From the NCBI GenBank assembly GCA_946411505.1, contig CAMKEG010000001.1:248001-312000 (forward strand): a stretch of DNA of 64,000 bases, read 5' to 3'. Positions 8,426 to 18,089 of the stretch are shown here, in pieces. The position numbers were made by a program, and so were the translations under genes. Positions within the stretch are counted from its first letter, which is position 1. Each line of letters starts with the position of its first letter. The notes below the pieces were generated by a model. It worked only from the letters and a program-made list of their open reading frames with translations. It was not told where the DNA came from and ran no database searches. The DNA is from an uncultured Treponema sp. (GTDB lineage: Bacteria; Spirochaetota; Spirochaetia; Treponematales; Treponemataceae).

Positions 8426-11295
8426 TGAAAAAATTGATTGAATATTCAACAAAGCATCCGATTTCCGTACTGATGTATTTCTCGCTCGTCCTCTTTTTGG
8501 GACTTTGCAGCCTTTTTTGCCTAAACGTGAGCCTTTTGCCGCAAACAAAGGACAGATGGATTTTGGTCGAGGCTGATTACGCAGGCGTCAGGGCGGAAGA
8601 AATACGCAAGTTGGTCGCCATTCCCTTGGAGGAAAACCTTTCGTCCCTAAAGGGCGTTAAAAACTGCGAATCCGTGTCAAGGGACGGATCTTGTTCCCTA
8701 AAAATAGAGCTAAAATGGAACTCCGACGCCAGGACGGCCCTGCTTGAGACAAACGCAATCATAGACTCCGCGATGGAATCCTTGCCGGAAGACTGCCCCA
8801 AGCCCCGCGCAAAAATAGCGCAAGACGGCGCGGGAGAAATTTGCGTTTGCGTGGTTCCAAAAAACAAAGACATCTTGGCTGCCTCCGATTTTGCGAGGGA
8901 CGAGCTTAGGACAAAAATTTTGGCCTTGGAAGAATCGTCAGAGGCGGAACTTTTTGGCGAGCAAAAAAGGGAAATTCAAATCGTCGTGAACTCGCGGCTT
9001 GGCGCCCGCTACAACTTGAGCCTTGAGGAAATCGCGCAAAGCGTCAACTCCTCAAACTACGATTATCCAGCGGGCTCCTTGATTGAAGGCCAATACGAGA
9101 CACTTTTCAAGACCGAAGGAAGCTGCAAAAGTTTTTCTGACATTTTGGACACGCCGCTAAAGGCAAAAAACGGCCAGTTGCGGCTGGGAGACATAGCCCG
9201 CGTCAATTGCGCCATAAAAAAAGAAAAGGCCTTTTGCTTCCGCAATTTGGACCAATGCGTCCAAGTGAAAGTTTTTTGCAAAAAAGGCCGCAACCCCTTG
9301 AAACTGAGCGCAAAGGTCAAGAAACTTCTTCGCGAGCTGCAGGCGGAAAAGGAAAACTATGTTTTGACGATAGAAAGCGACAGTTCGACTGAAATATTAA
9401 ACGCGGCCGCCAATCTTTTTTTAAGCGCGCTCTCCGGCTTTTTGATTTCTTACGCCTTAATTTTGTTTTTCTTCAGGTCCTTCAAGGCGGCGGCCTTCAT
9501 AGCGCTTTCAATCCCCTTTTGCGTTTTGTTTTCATTTTTGACGCTGGCGGCCTTTGGAAGGAGCGCCAACTTGATTTCCATGTGCGGAGTGACAATATGC
9601 CTGGGAATGATCATTGACAACAGCATTGTCGCGATGGAAAGCGTCGTTGAAGGCGCGAAGAAAAAAGGCGTTCCTGAAAACGTAAAGGAGGCGGTTCAAA
9701 AAATAGCGCTCTCAAATTCCGCGTCCACGACAACGACGATTGCCGCCTTTGTTCCAATATTTTTTATCGGAGGAATTCTTGGGGAACTTTTTTGCGACTT
9801 GGGAATCACGCTGATTTCAGGAATGCTTTTTTCCCTGCTGTATTCGTTCACGGCGCTGCCGGCCGCCTGCGTCCTTTTTTTAGGGAATCAAAACGAAAGG
9901 CTTGCGCTCGCGGACTTGGCGGCGCTCAAAAAAAATTACGGGGGGCTTTTAAAAAGAACAAAAGGCGCAAAGTTCCTTTGCCCCGCCGTCATGGCGCTTT
10001 CATTTGCCGGCGCGATTTTGTTCCTTCTTCCAATAAAAAAGGAGCTTCAGCCAAAAGGCCGCGAGCGCTCAGTTTGCGCCGCGATGACATTTGCGCCTGG
10101 AAGCGAAATCGGCTTTGTAAAGGCAAGGACAAAGGCCCTTTTAAGGCAATTGTCCTTGATTGAAGGCGCCGGCGAAATAACGGCAAAAGGAGGCCTTCAA
10201 TACGGAAGGCTGGAAGACCTTTCAAATCCGGAAACACAGGAGGAAAAAGTCTTCATAAAGATAAAGGCAAAGAAAGCCAAAAAAGTCGCGCAAGAATGCG
10301 AAAGGCTTTTTAAGGACTTTAAGCTGGACTATTCTTTTATAAAGCAGGAGGACTTGATTTCAAGGCATTTGTCGATTGCAAACAAGAGCCTTTATTTGGG
10401 CGAGGAGCCAAAGGATTTGTTTGAAAAATGCTCAAGGCTTTTTAACAGCGCTTTTGTTCCCAAATACATGAAGGACGAAATCTTTTTTAAGGCCGACAAG
10501 AGCTTTATGGAAAAGGCAAGCTTGAGCCCTCTTGAGCTTGCAAGGGCGCTCAAGGCGTCCTTTGACGGATACGAAACATTCCCCTATTATGAGGACGGAA
10601 AAGAGCTTTCGATGAAAGTCCAGCATGAGGAAAACGAATTGTCTTCGGAAAAAAATCTTTCAGGCCTAAAAATCTTCACGCCAAAGGGAAAGTTCTCCCT
10701 TTCAACGCTTGGCTCTTGGGAAAAGAAAAGCGGCGAAGGAATTCTTTACAGGTCGCGCGGAAAGGACGCAAAAATAATATCGGAAGGCGACATGAAAAAA
10801 ATTCCTAAAGAAGAAAGAAAAAACACAGTCTCCCTAAAGGACGAGAACATGGGGGAACTTATAAAAAACGCAGCGCTTTTGCTTTTTGTGTCTTTGGTCT
10901 TGCTTTATTGCGTCCTTGGAGCGCAAACGGAATCTTTCATTAAGCCCTTGCTTTTCTTTTTGGCCGTTCCGCCGGCTTTTTTTGGAGCCGCCTTTTGCCT
11001 TTTTATTTTTGGCTCTTCCTTGAACATAAATTCAATCTTTGCGTTCGCGGCGCTCTTTGGCCTGTCGGTGAACAATTCAATCATCTTGCTCGAAGGCGGA
11101 GAAAAAAAATTTTCGTCAGTCCTGGCCACAAGCGCCACTTCCATCGCATCCTTGCTGCCGTTCGCCTTTGACCCGCTAAAGGCAAACCCGCAAAGTTCGT
11201 TGGCGCTGGCGCTGGCGGGAGGCCTTTTGTTTTCGGCGGCCGCCTCCTTAATATTGATTCCAAACATAAAGGAGCGAATGAATGGAAAAATTTAA
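8425..11295 (+). CDS. RND-family efflux transporter permease (first of pair)
   Basis: 956 residues, close to the usual 1000-1050. A first membrane helix near residues 12-34 is followed by a large periplasmic loop beginning with the porter-domain signature EADYAGVRAEEIRKLVAIPL. The membrane bundle includes CGVTICLGMIIDNSIVAMES, where D398 occupies the proton-relay position of helix 4 (D-N rather than D-D), and ALFGLSVNNSIILLEGG (N883-N884) in helix 10. The family exports substrates by proton antiport across the inner membrane. It has no strong ribosome binding site and relies on coupling with the upstream stop. A second, different RND gene follows with a 14-base overlap. Confidence 0.85.
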   Translation: MKKLIEYSTKHPISVLMYFSLVLFLGLCSLFCLNVSLLPQTKDRWILVEADYAGVRAEEIRKLVAIPLEENLSSLKGVKNCESVSRDGSCSLKIELKWNSDARTALLETNAIIDSAMESLPEDCPKPRAKIAQDGAGEICVCVVPKNKDILAASDFARDELRTKILALEESSEAELFGEQKREIQIVVNSRLGARYNLSLEEIAQSVNSSNYDYPAGSLIEGQYETLFKTEGSCKSFSDILDTPLKAKNGQLRLGDIARVNCAIKKEKAFCFRNLDQCVQVKVFCKKGRNPLKLSAKVKKLLRELQAEKENYVLTIESDSSTEILNAAANLFLSALSGFLISYALILFFFRSFKAAAFIALSIPFCVLFSFLTLAAFGRSANLISMCGVTICLGMIIDNSIVAMESVVEGAKKKGVPENVKEAVQKIALSNSASTTTTIAAFVPIFFIGGILGELFCDLGITLISGMLFSLLYSFTALPAACVLFLGNQNERLALADLAALKKNYGGLLKRTKGAKFLCPAVMALSFAGAILFLLPIKKELQPKGRERSVCAAMTFAPGSEIGFVKARTKALLRQLSLIEGAGEITAKGGLQYGRLEDLSNPETQEEKVFIKIKAKKAKKVAQECERLFKDFKLDYSFIKQEDLISRHLSIANKSLYLGEEPKDLFEKCSRLFNSAFVPKYMKDEIFFKADKSFMEKASLSPLELARALKASFDGYETFPYYEDGKELSMKVQHEENELSSEKNLSGLKIFTPKGKFSLSTLGSWEKKSGEGILYRSRGKDAKIISEGDMKKIPKEERKNTVSLKDENMGELIKNAALLLFVSLVLLYCVLGAQTESFIKPLLFFLAVPPAFFGAAFCLFIFGSSLNINSIFAFAALFGLSVNNSIILLEGGEKKFSSVLATSATSIASLLPFAFDPLKANPQSSLALALAGGLLFSAAASLILIPNIKERMNGKI

Positions 11296-14116
11296 GGGAA
11301 AGAAAAAGCCGCTATTTATTTTGGCGGCCCTTTCGATTTTAAGCCTGTATTCGGCGAAGGACCTTCAAGTGACTTGCGTTCCGGCCGGAGAGCGCGAAAA
11401 CTATTCCGTGGAAGTTGAATACTTTGGAATGGACGCGCAAAAGATTGAAAGGACAATCGCGATTCCTTTGGAAGAAAAAATATCCTCGCTGGACAAGTTG
11501 ATTTGTGTCCAGACGGTTTGCGAGAACTCAAAATGCTCGGTCAACGCGGCTTTTGAAAAGACAAGCGGCGGCTCCTATTTCGCCCTTTGCGCGGCCGTGG
11601 AAGAACTTGCCAAGGGCTTTCCGTCCGACGCGCAAAGGCCAAAGATTTACGCAAGCTCATGCGACTCCAAGTGGATTTTCACGGCCGCCTTTGACTCAAA
11701 AAAGCATTCCAAAGAAGAGCTTGAAAGGGCTTTGAAAGGGCCTTTGCAAAGCGTCCAGGGGGTGAGCCAAGCGCTTTTTTTGGGCGGCGAAAGCGAGGAG
11801 CTTCAAATAGCCTTTGACGAAAAAAGGCTTTCCGGAAAAAAGCTGGAGCCTTGGTTTTTCGCGCAATTCTTGCAGGAACAAAACGCCAGCGCCCTTTTTG
11901 GGGAAAACAGAGTTTATTGCGAAAGGATTGGAAGCGCCCAAGAGCTTGACAAAACGCAGGGCGTCCACAGCCTTGCGACAGCCGCCGACGGCTCAAAAAG
12001 AAAGGATTGCGTCACCCGCATAAACGGCTCGGAATGCATCTTGCTTTGCCTAAAAAGTTCGTCCGAAAGCCAAAACATCAGGATTACAAAAAACGCCGCG
12101 AAAATCCTCAAGGCCGCCTTTCCGGCCCAAAATGACTTTCAGATTGTCTTTGACAACGGCAGGGAGCAAAAGAGAATGCTTTTCAGGCTTTTCGCGGCGT
12201 TTTTTCAAAGCCTTGCGGCCTTGGCCGCCGTTTGCGCCCTATTCTACCGTTCGGCCAAAAAGACGGCGGCGATTTTGGCCTGGACTTGCCTTGACTTGCT
12301 TTTTTGCCTTGGAATCTTGGGCGCGCTAAAAATCCCCCTTGACTCGTCGGTCATCGGAGGCATGACCGTTTCGTTAGGCTTGATTTGCGACGCGGCCCTT
12401 TACCTTTCCGACGACGCGGAGCCGTCCGTCTCCGCGATGGTTGCCGCGACAATGACGACGCTTTGCGCCTTGCTGCCCCTGCTGGCCTTGGAAAAAATCG
12501 CTCCGGGCATAAAGGGCGTGTGCCTTTCAAGCGGCCTTACGATTGGAGTTTCCATGCTTTTGGCCTTGCTTTTTACGCCCCTGTTTTTTGAAAAAAATCG
12601 GGACGAACCTAGAAATAGTCTTAACTTGTCTATTTTTTCATACAGAATACCTAGAAAGTTTCTCAACTTGTATGCTTTTTTATACATTTTAACGCCCCTA
12701 ATCTTTGCTTTTTCCGCAAAAAACCTCTCCCAATACGACGAATCGCGAATAATCTACGCCCAAGTCGAGCTGGAGCCGGAAACCCGCTTTGACTGCGTAG
12801 ATTCCCGACTGCTTCCATTTATAGAGCGCATAAAAAAAATAAAGGGCGTGGACTTTGTCCAAAGCGAGGCAAAAAGAGGCTCCGCGGAAATAAGCGTGTC
12901 CTTGAAGGACGGCGCAAAAAAAGACAAGGTCTCAAAGGAAATTCTTGCCTCGGCGGGAAATCTGGCGGGAAGCCTCTACCTGCCCCTTTGCGCGCCAAAA
13001 CGAAAAGTCACGCAAAGAATTCAAATCGCGCTTTTGGGAGAGCAAAGCGAGCTTTGCCGCAAGCTTTGCAAGGAGGCGGCCGCAACAATTTTGGGCGACG
13101 GGAGCCTTGCCAAAAACCGCGCCCAGGCCGTCTTCCATTTTAAGGACGACGAAAGGATAGTCGTCGCGCGGCCGCGAAAATATTTTTTGGCCCAAAACGG
13201 CTTTACGGTACAAGGCCTGGCGCATTTTTTGCGCTGGAACCTTTTTGGGGCCGTCTGCGCCAAGAGATTTTTGGACGGAAAGATTCAAGACGTTAGGGCC
13301 GGAAAAAGAGGCTTGGCCTTTGGCGGGGAAAAAGGCGCGGACGCCTTGGCCGCCTTGCAAATGAACGGAACGCCGGTTGGCGCCCTTTGCGATTTTGGCC
13401 GGGAAAAAAGGCCTGAAAAAGTTTACAGACAGGACGGACTGAGGGCCGCCTATTTTACAATCGAGCTTGAATCCAAAAGCTCAGACAAAGCCTTGCGGGA
13501 CATCAAGGCCGCCTTGAAAAAGGCCCCTTTGCCGGAAGGCTATTTTTATTATTTTTCCCGCGAGCATGAGGAAATGGGAAAAAACTACGCGCTGGCTTTT
13601 GCGGCCTTTGTTTTGGCCTTAATCGCGATTTACTTTTTGACGGCGGCCCAATGCGAAAGTCCCCTGGACGCGCTCAAGGCGATTTTGACAATTCCCGCGT
13701 CATTGTTCCTGCCGCTGGCCATAAAGGCGCTGGCCTTTAGTCCGCTAAAATTGGGCGACGCGGCGGCGATTGTCTTTGTTTCCGGCATTTGCGTGAACAA
13801 CGCGATTTACATTATGAACGAATGGAAGCATGACGGAAGGAAGGACGCCTTTTTCGCGTCAAGGAGGCTTTTAAAGAGCGCTCTGTCGTCGTCGGCGACA
13901 ACGCTGGCCGGGAGCCTGCCCCTGATGTTTTTAGGCTCGGGAACTTTTTCAGGCGACTTGGCGTTTTTCACTTTTTTTGGAACGCTGGGTTCCCTAGCCG
14001 TCTCGCTGCTTTTTTTCCCGGAAACTTTGGAGGAAAAAAAATCCCGCGCGAGGCGCGGGATTTTCGCGGATAAAATTATCGCGCCTCAATTTCTCCGGAC
14101 TTGTTTTTTGGAATAA
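11282..14116 (+). CDS. RND-family efflux transporter permease (second of pair, divergent)
   Basis: 944 residues. The porter signature is recognisable (VEVEYFGMDAQKIERTIAIP), as are helix 4 (SLGLICDAALYL, D370) and helix 10 (SGICVNNAIYIMNEW, N839-N840), but loops are shorter and the sequence is well diverged from its partner. The pair therefore probably forms a hetero-oligomer, as MdtB-MdtC do, although this is inference. AAGGAG lies eight bases before the ATG. The last 41 bases overlap the convergent uracil permease gene, and codons just before them form that gene's terminator hairpin (14034-14064), giving a basic tail KKSRARRGIF. Confidence 0.8.
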   Translation: MEKFKGKKKPLFILAALSILSLYSAKDLQVTCVPAGERENYSVEVEYFGMDAQKIERTIAIPLEEKISSLDKLICVQTVCENSKCSVNAAFEKTSGGSYFALCAAVEELAKGFPSDAQRPKIYASSCDSKWIFTAAFDSKKHSKEELERALKGPLQSVQGVSQALFLGGESEELQIAFDEKRLSGKKLEPWFFAQFLQEQNASALFGENRVYCERIGSAQELDKTQGVHSLATAADGSKRKDCVTRINGSECILLCLKSSSESQNIRITKNAAKILKAAFPAQNDFQIVFDNGREQKRMLFRLFAAFFQSLAALAAVCALFYRSAKKTAAILAWTCLDLLFCLGILGALKIPLDSSVIGGMTVSLGLICDAALYLSDDAEPSVSAMVAATMTTLCALLPLLALEKIAPGIKGVCLSSGLTIGVSMLLALLFTPLFFEKNRDEPRNSLNLSIFSYRIPRKFLNLYAFLYILTPLIFAFSAKNLSQYDESRIIYAQVELEPETRFDCVDSRLLPFIERIKKIKGVDFVQSEAKRGSAEISVSLKDGAKKDKVSKEILASAGNLAGSLYLPLCAPKRKVTQRIQIALLGEQSELCRKLCKEAAATILGDGSLAKNRAQAVFHFKDDERIVVARPRKYFLAQNGFTVQGLAHFLRWNLFGAVCAKRFLDGKIQDVRAGKRGLAFGGEKGADALAALQMNGTPVGALCDFGREKRPEKVYRQDGLRAAYFTIELESKSSDKALRDIKAALKKAPLPEGYFYYFSREHEEMGKNYALAFAAFVLALIAIYFLTAAQCESPLDALKAILTIPASLFLPLAIKALAFSPLKLGDAAAIVFVSGICVNNAIYIMNEWKHDGRKDAFFASRRLLKSALSSSATTLAGSLPLMFLGSGTFSGDLAFFTFFGTLGSLAVSLLFFPETLEEKKSRARRGIFADKIIAPQFLRTCFLE
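14034..14064 (-). terminator. intrinsic terminator of uraA, embedded in the RND coding sequence
   Basis: Perfect 12-bp stem (14038-14049 with 14053-14064) and a 3-base loop, followed on the minus strand by seven T (14034-14040 read as complement). It lies 12 bases after the uraA stop but inside the final codons of the convergent RND gene. The plus-strand side lacks a long T run, so it is mainly a minus-strand terminator. Confidence 0.85.
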
Positions 14117-15395
14117 TCAAGTTGAGCAAAATGCCTACGACCGTGGCCAAGGCGACTCCGCCAAGGGAGAACTTGAAGTTTTTGACCATAAACTGAAGAA
14201 CGCCGCCTCCGATTCCGATTACCATGATGACAGAAGAAATCGTGAGGTTTCTCTTTTCCTGGTAGTCAACGCCGGCGTCTACCAAAGTTCTAAGGCCGCT
14301 GGAAGCGATGAGGCCGTAAAGAAGCGTGCAGATTCCGCCCAAAACCGGAGTCGGAATTGTCTGGATTACCGCGCCGAATTTTTGGCAGAACGAAAGGATT
14401 ACCGCGATGACGGCCGCTCCTCCGATTACCCAAACCGAGTAAACTTTTGTAATGGCCATTACGCCGATGTTCTCGCCGTAAGTCGTGTTCGGCGGGCCTC
14501 CCCAAAGGGCCGCCCAAGCCGTGGCCACGCCGTCTCCAAGCAAGGTGCGGTGAAGCCCCGGGTCTTTGTAGAAGTCGGTTCCGACAACTTTGCTTGTGGT
14601 CAACGTGTCGCCCATGTGCTCGCAAATTGTGGAGATTGAAACTATTACAAAAGTGAGAATCGCCACAAGGTTGAACTTGGGGGCCTGCCAAAAGGCGCGG
14701 CCGGCGCCGTCGTACTGCAAGAACGGAAGCGCGAACCATTTGGCTTCCTGGACAGAAGAAAAGTCAATCAAATGGTAGGCCGGGAAAAAGCAGCCCATAA
14801 TCAAGGTGAAGAGGTAGCCGCCTACAAGGCCGATTAAAATCGAAAGAGTGTTGAAAAAGCCCTTGAGGAAAATCGTGGCGAAAACCGCGATGGCAAGCGT
14901 CACGGCGGCGATGCTTAGGGCCACCAAAGAGTACTCGTTGTTCAAGTAAAAGGCTTCGTTTACGGCTGTCGGAGCGAGCGACATTCCGATGACGATGATT
15001 ACCGAGCCGATGACGACCGGCGGAAGGGCCGCGTCAATCCATTTCTTTCCGGCAAAGCGGACGATAAGCGCGACAATCGCGTAGAAAACGCCGGCGAAAA
15101 TCGCTCCGCCCATAGCGTAGGGAACGCCGAATTCCTTTCCTATGGCGATAAGTGCCGGGATAAAAGCGAACGAAGAGCCTAAAAAAGCCGGAACCTTGGC
15201 GCCTGTAATCAAGATATACAGAAGCGTTCCAGTTCCGGCCGTAAACAAGGCGGTCGAAGTGCTTAAACCAGTTAGAATCGGAACCAAAATTGTGGCGCCG
15301 AACATCGCGAATACGTGCTGAAAACTCAAAGGAATCCATTTTGCCAGCGGCGGTTTGTCTCCGGGCATAAGGACGCTTGAATTGCTTTCTGCCAT
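14076..15395 (-). CDS. uraA: uracil permease (NCS2 family)
   Basis: 439 residues with about 14 hydrophobic segments. It contains the NCS2 landmarks: QHVFAMFGATILVPILTG at the N-terminus, ICEHMGDTLTTSKVVG (helix 8 glutamate that contacts uracil in UraA), GGPPNTTYGENIGVMAITKV (helix 10 glutamate) and PVLGGICTLLYGLIASSGLR. The family imports uracil by proton symport. The frame extends upstream to 15485, but the ATG at 15393-15395 has AAGGAG about 8 bases before it and sits behind a promoter, so it is preferred. It ends convergently inside the RND gene. Confidence 0.92.
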   Translation of the reverse strand: MAESNSSVLMPGDKPPLAKWIPLSFQHVFAMFGATILVPILTGLSTSTALFTAGTGTLLYILITGAKVPAFLGSSFAFIPALIAIGKEFGVPYAMGGAIFAGVFYAIVALIVRFAGKKWIDAALPPVVIGSVIIVIGMSLAPTAVNEAFYLNNEYSLVALSIAAVTLAIAVFATIFLKGFFNTLSILIGLVGGYLFTLIMGCFFPAYHLIDFSSVQEAKWFALPFLQYDGAGRAFWQAPKFNLVAILTFVIVSISTICEHMGDTLTTSKVVGTDFYKDPGLHRTLLGDGVATAWAALWGGPPNTTYGENIGVMAITKVYSVWVIGGAAVIAVILSFCQKFGAVIQTIPTPVLGGICTLLYGLIASSGLRTLVDAGVDYQEKRNLTISSVIMVIGIGGGVLQFMVKNFKFSLGGVALATVVGILLNLIIPKNKSGEIEAR

Positions 15396-15424
15396 AACAA
15401 CTCCTTTTTTGATTGAATTGAACC

Positions 15425-15453
15425 ATTGTAGCGCATTTCGCGCGCTTTTGCTA
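15425..15453 (-). promoter_or_regulatory. promoter of uraA with CCACTAGCAAAA box
   Basis: On the minus strand TAGCAA (15453-15448), 17 bp and TACAAT (15430-15425). The -35 is part of the longer string CCCACTAGCAAAAGCG, which recurs almost unchanged in the promoters at 46538 and 60087. The predicted leader is about 23 bases and contains AAGGAG. Confidence 0.6.
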
Positions 15454-15498
15454 GTGGGCGGAACTAAATAGCGCGCCCGCCCCACCCGCCTTTTTTTC

Positions 15499-15528
15499 TT
15501 GACGAAAAAAACAACGCCATGTTATAAT
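15499..15528 (+). promoter_or_regulatory. strong sigma70-type promoter for the 15573 lipoprotein
   Basis: TTGACG (15499-15504), 18 bp and a perfect TATAAT (15523-15528), about 45 bp before the ATG at 15573. Confidence 0.8.
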
Positions 15529-15572
15529 TAGCAGTTGTTTTTTGGTTTTTTATTTGTTCTTTAGGAGGAGTT

Positions 15573-18077
15573 ATGAGAGCGTTTAGAAAATTATTATTGG
15601 GAAAATGCCTTGCATTTCTTATTTTGCCCATTGCGTTCATAGGAACGGCCGCTTGCAGCAACAGCAGCTCGCCTTCATACTACCCGCCTATAGGCCCTCA
15701 ATCCCTGCCCTTCAGCTACGAGTTCATCAGCGAAAACAGAAATTTCATCGGCGGCTCCCTTATATACGACCCCGACTCGGCGAGCGGCTTGGCGCAGATT
15801 TACGCCGGAGCCAAATTTGGCGTACGTCTTGGAACGCTGAGGGAAAAGTCGCTGGAGGTCAAAAGCTACGCTTCTGGCTCGACTGTGGATAGTCCGGAAA
15901 ACGACGACACTGTAAAAGTAGAAGGCGACCCCGACGACCCAAACAACAAAATCACCTTGACCACAGACTTGAAAGACGGAACTTCAAAAAACAAAACCGT
16001 TTACGAGGACGTTCCCGACAAGGCGGTTTACGGCTACATTTCGGTGACAAGCGCAAGCGCCGACTCAATTTCATTCACGTTCACCACGGTCACTCCATCC
16101 GGAGCCTCCGGCGTAAAAGCGTTCACCCTAAAAAAAGGCGAATCATGCGACCTGGACGGAAACGGCAAAATGAACCTAAAATACGACGCGCCCTCGCTAA
16201 AGAGAAGCGGCTACGGAGAAAAGGCGCGATGGCTCACGTTCCTGAATGATGAAAATACGCTCACTTCAAACATGTTCTGCAAATTCAGCGACAGCGAAGC
16301 CAGCGCCGGATATCGGTCGGCCGAAAACGTTTCTGCCAGCGTGGACAAGGGCTTGTACGCGGTCAATTCCAACGGCGACTTTGTGTATGTCTATTACGAC
16401 AATTACGAAACAGACAAGTCAATGGCCTATGGCGACTACATCTTGTGCCTGCCGTCAACAGTCGGCGTTAATGAGAACAACATTGAATGGGGAAACGAAT
16501 ACGACAACCCCGGTGACGACGACGAGTCCACGACAAACAAAAACGAGTTCTATGACAACGTGGCCGCCATGAACACTTCGGACACGACGATGAACTTTGG
16601 CGGAAAAACCTACATCGTCACAAACGGATCTTCCAGCTCGGTGGAGCTCAAAGACAAAGATCAGTTTGAGAGCTACGACATTGTATACTCATACCAACTC
16701 TGGCATTTTCCTGACGAAGAGAACGGCCCGCGCGACTTGCTTGTCGACTTGAACGCCTCCTCCGACGCCCTAAAAAGCTTGATAAACCTTCCCGATTCTT
16801 CGAGCGCCATAGAAATAGTCACTAGGTTGAACGTTCTGCTTCAGGAAGAAGATTTTTTTAACAAAGTTTTGGACGCGAAAGTGTCCGACGTCACAAAAAA
16901 CCAGGAGGCAAAAAGCTCTTACGCCGCGGCCGGCTCTCCAGATGAAAAAACAAAATTATGCCGTCTCTTGGTTGACGAGCTTTATCCGTCTTCGCCGGAC
17001 GCGCTTATTGAAGGCCCTGATTTGACCAGGGTCTATCCCGACATGGTCTTTAATCTTGGAAGCCCCGATGACTTGGCCGACTTCATGTATCAGTGCCAAC
17101 GAAACATGTATATCGACGAAGCCGCCTCCGACGCGTCAAAAACCATTCACTCAAAATACAGCGATTACAAGAAAAGGCATGACGAGCTTGCGAAAGAATG
17201 GAAGAGATTTTTTTCCATCGACATAAGCCAAGTGGTTTTGTATCCATACGACAAAAGCAAGACAAAAAAATTCAATCCGCAATCAGCCGGCGTTTACCTT
17301 GGCGCGGGCTTGAGGGCTTCCGCCTCCGTTACCAAGGGCCGCGCGGATTTTGAAGTTGCGATGGCCTTTTGGCTGGACTTGGACTTGAACATGCAGACGC
17401 TTAGCGTAATCCTTGACTACACGCTAAATCCGGCCCTCGCGCAAAAAATGGAAGGACCCAACATAAGCCTTGCCGAAAAGCTTATGGCAGTCTTCCAAAA
17501 CAAGGACGTAAGAAGAATCGAAGTCAAGTTGAACGACGTCAACATAAACGTGGGCGGAGTTCCCTTGGTCTTTGGCGTTACGGCCAAAACCGGCATAAAC
17601 TTTAAGCTTGAAGGCGCCTTTGATCCGCGCATTTGTTTTTCGGGAATGTATGGCGGAGAGCTTAAACTTGGAGCCAGCTACGGAGTCGAATGGTTCGCAA
17701 AGCCATATTTCCGTCCATACGCTGACGCAAAGGGAATTAACAACACGGACTTTTACATAGGTCTTGGGGATCGCGGCGCGTCCAACACAAAAATAACGTT
17801 TGAGCCTTGGTTCTGCCTTACGCCTTCGTTTGGACTTGGAACTAGCGCCATAAGCGTGCGAGGCTCCGTTCCGACAAAATTTGGCCTTCACACCGTGATG
17901 TCGGTTCCGCCTATAAAAATGGTGGAAGCGGGCGTCTTTATAAGCGTTTGGTTCTCGCCCTACTTTGAGGCTGACTTGAAGTTCTTTAAAATCAAAAAAG
18001 TTTTCAAGAACTTTAAGCCTCTTGACCACGACATATTGTTCTATCCCGAATTCAAGACCAAGCGCAGGCCTGACTAA
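15573..18077 (+). CDS. large lipoprotein of unknown function
   Basis: 834 residues. The ATG follows AGGAGG (15563-15568) and a consensus promoter. Lipoprotein signal with lipobox near GTAAC (residue 28), then a serine/proline-rich linker (SNSSSPSYYPP). The middle is acidic and rich in D, S, T and N, with several short beta-like stretches. The last 250 residues alternate hydrophobic and polar residues with many G, F and Y (for example GGELKLGASYGVEWFAKPYF), which could be a beta-barrel or beta-sandwich segment. I do not recognise a family. It is followed after 12 bases by a penicillin-binding protein gene that has no promoter of its own. Confidence 0.7.
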   Translation: MRAFRKLLLGKCLAFLILPIAFIGTAACSNSSSPSYYPPIGPQSLPFSYEFISENRNFIGGSLIYDPDSASGLAQIYAGAKFGVRLGTLREKSLEVKSYASGSTVDSPENDDTVKVEGDPDDPNNKITLTTDLKDGTSKNKTVYEDVPDKAVYGYISVTSASADSISFTFTTVTPSGASGVKAFTLKKGESCDLDGNGKMNLKYDAPSLKRSGYGEKARWLTFLNDENTLTSNMFCKFSDSEASAGYRSAENVSASVDKGLYAVNSNGDFVYVYYDNYETDKSMAYGDYILCLPSTVGVNENNIEWGNEYDNPGDDDESTTNKNEFYDNVAAMNTSDTTMNFGGKTYIVTNGSSSSVELKDKDQFESYDIVYSYQLWHFPDEENGPRDLLVDLNASSDALKSLINLPDSSSAIEIVTRLNVLLQEEDFFNKVLDAKVSDVTKNQEAKSSYAAAGSPDEKTKLCRLLVDELYPSSPDALIEGPDLTRVYPDMVFNLGSPDDLADFMYQCQRNMYIDEAASDASKTIHSKYSDYKKRHDELAKEWKRFFSIDISQVVLYPYDKSKTKKFNPQSAGVYLGAGLRASASVTKGRADFEVAMAFWLDLDLNMQTLSVILDYTLNPALAQKMEGPNISLAEKLMAVFQNKDVRRIEVKLNDVNINVGGVPLVFGVTAKTGINFKLEGAFDPRICFSGMYGGELKLGASYGVEWFAKPYFRPYADAKGINNTDFYIGLGDRGASNTKITFEPWFCLTPSFGLGTSAISVRGSVPTKFGLHTVMSVPPIKMVEAGVFISVWFSPYFEADLKFFKIKKVFKNFKPLDHDILFYPEFKTKRRPD

Positions 18078-18089
18078 GGGGCGCAGGCC

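Noticed and set aside
8425..14116. The two RND genes as one split or frameshifted gene
   Set aside because: Each has its own complete set of porter and membrane motifs and normal length; they are two proteins.
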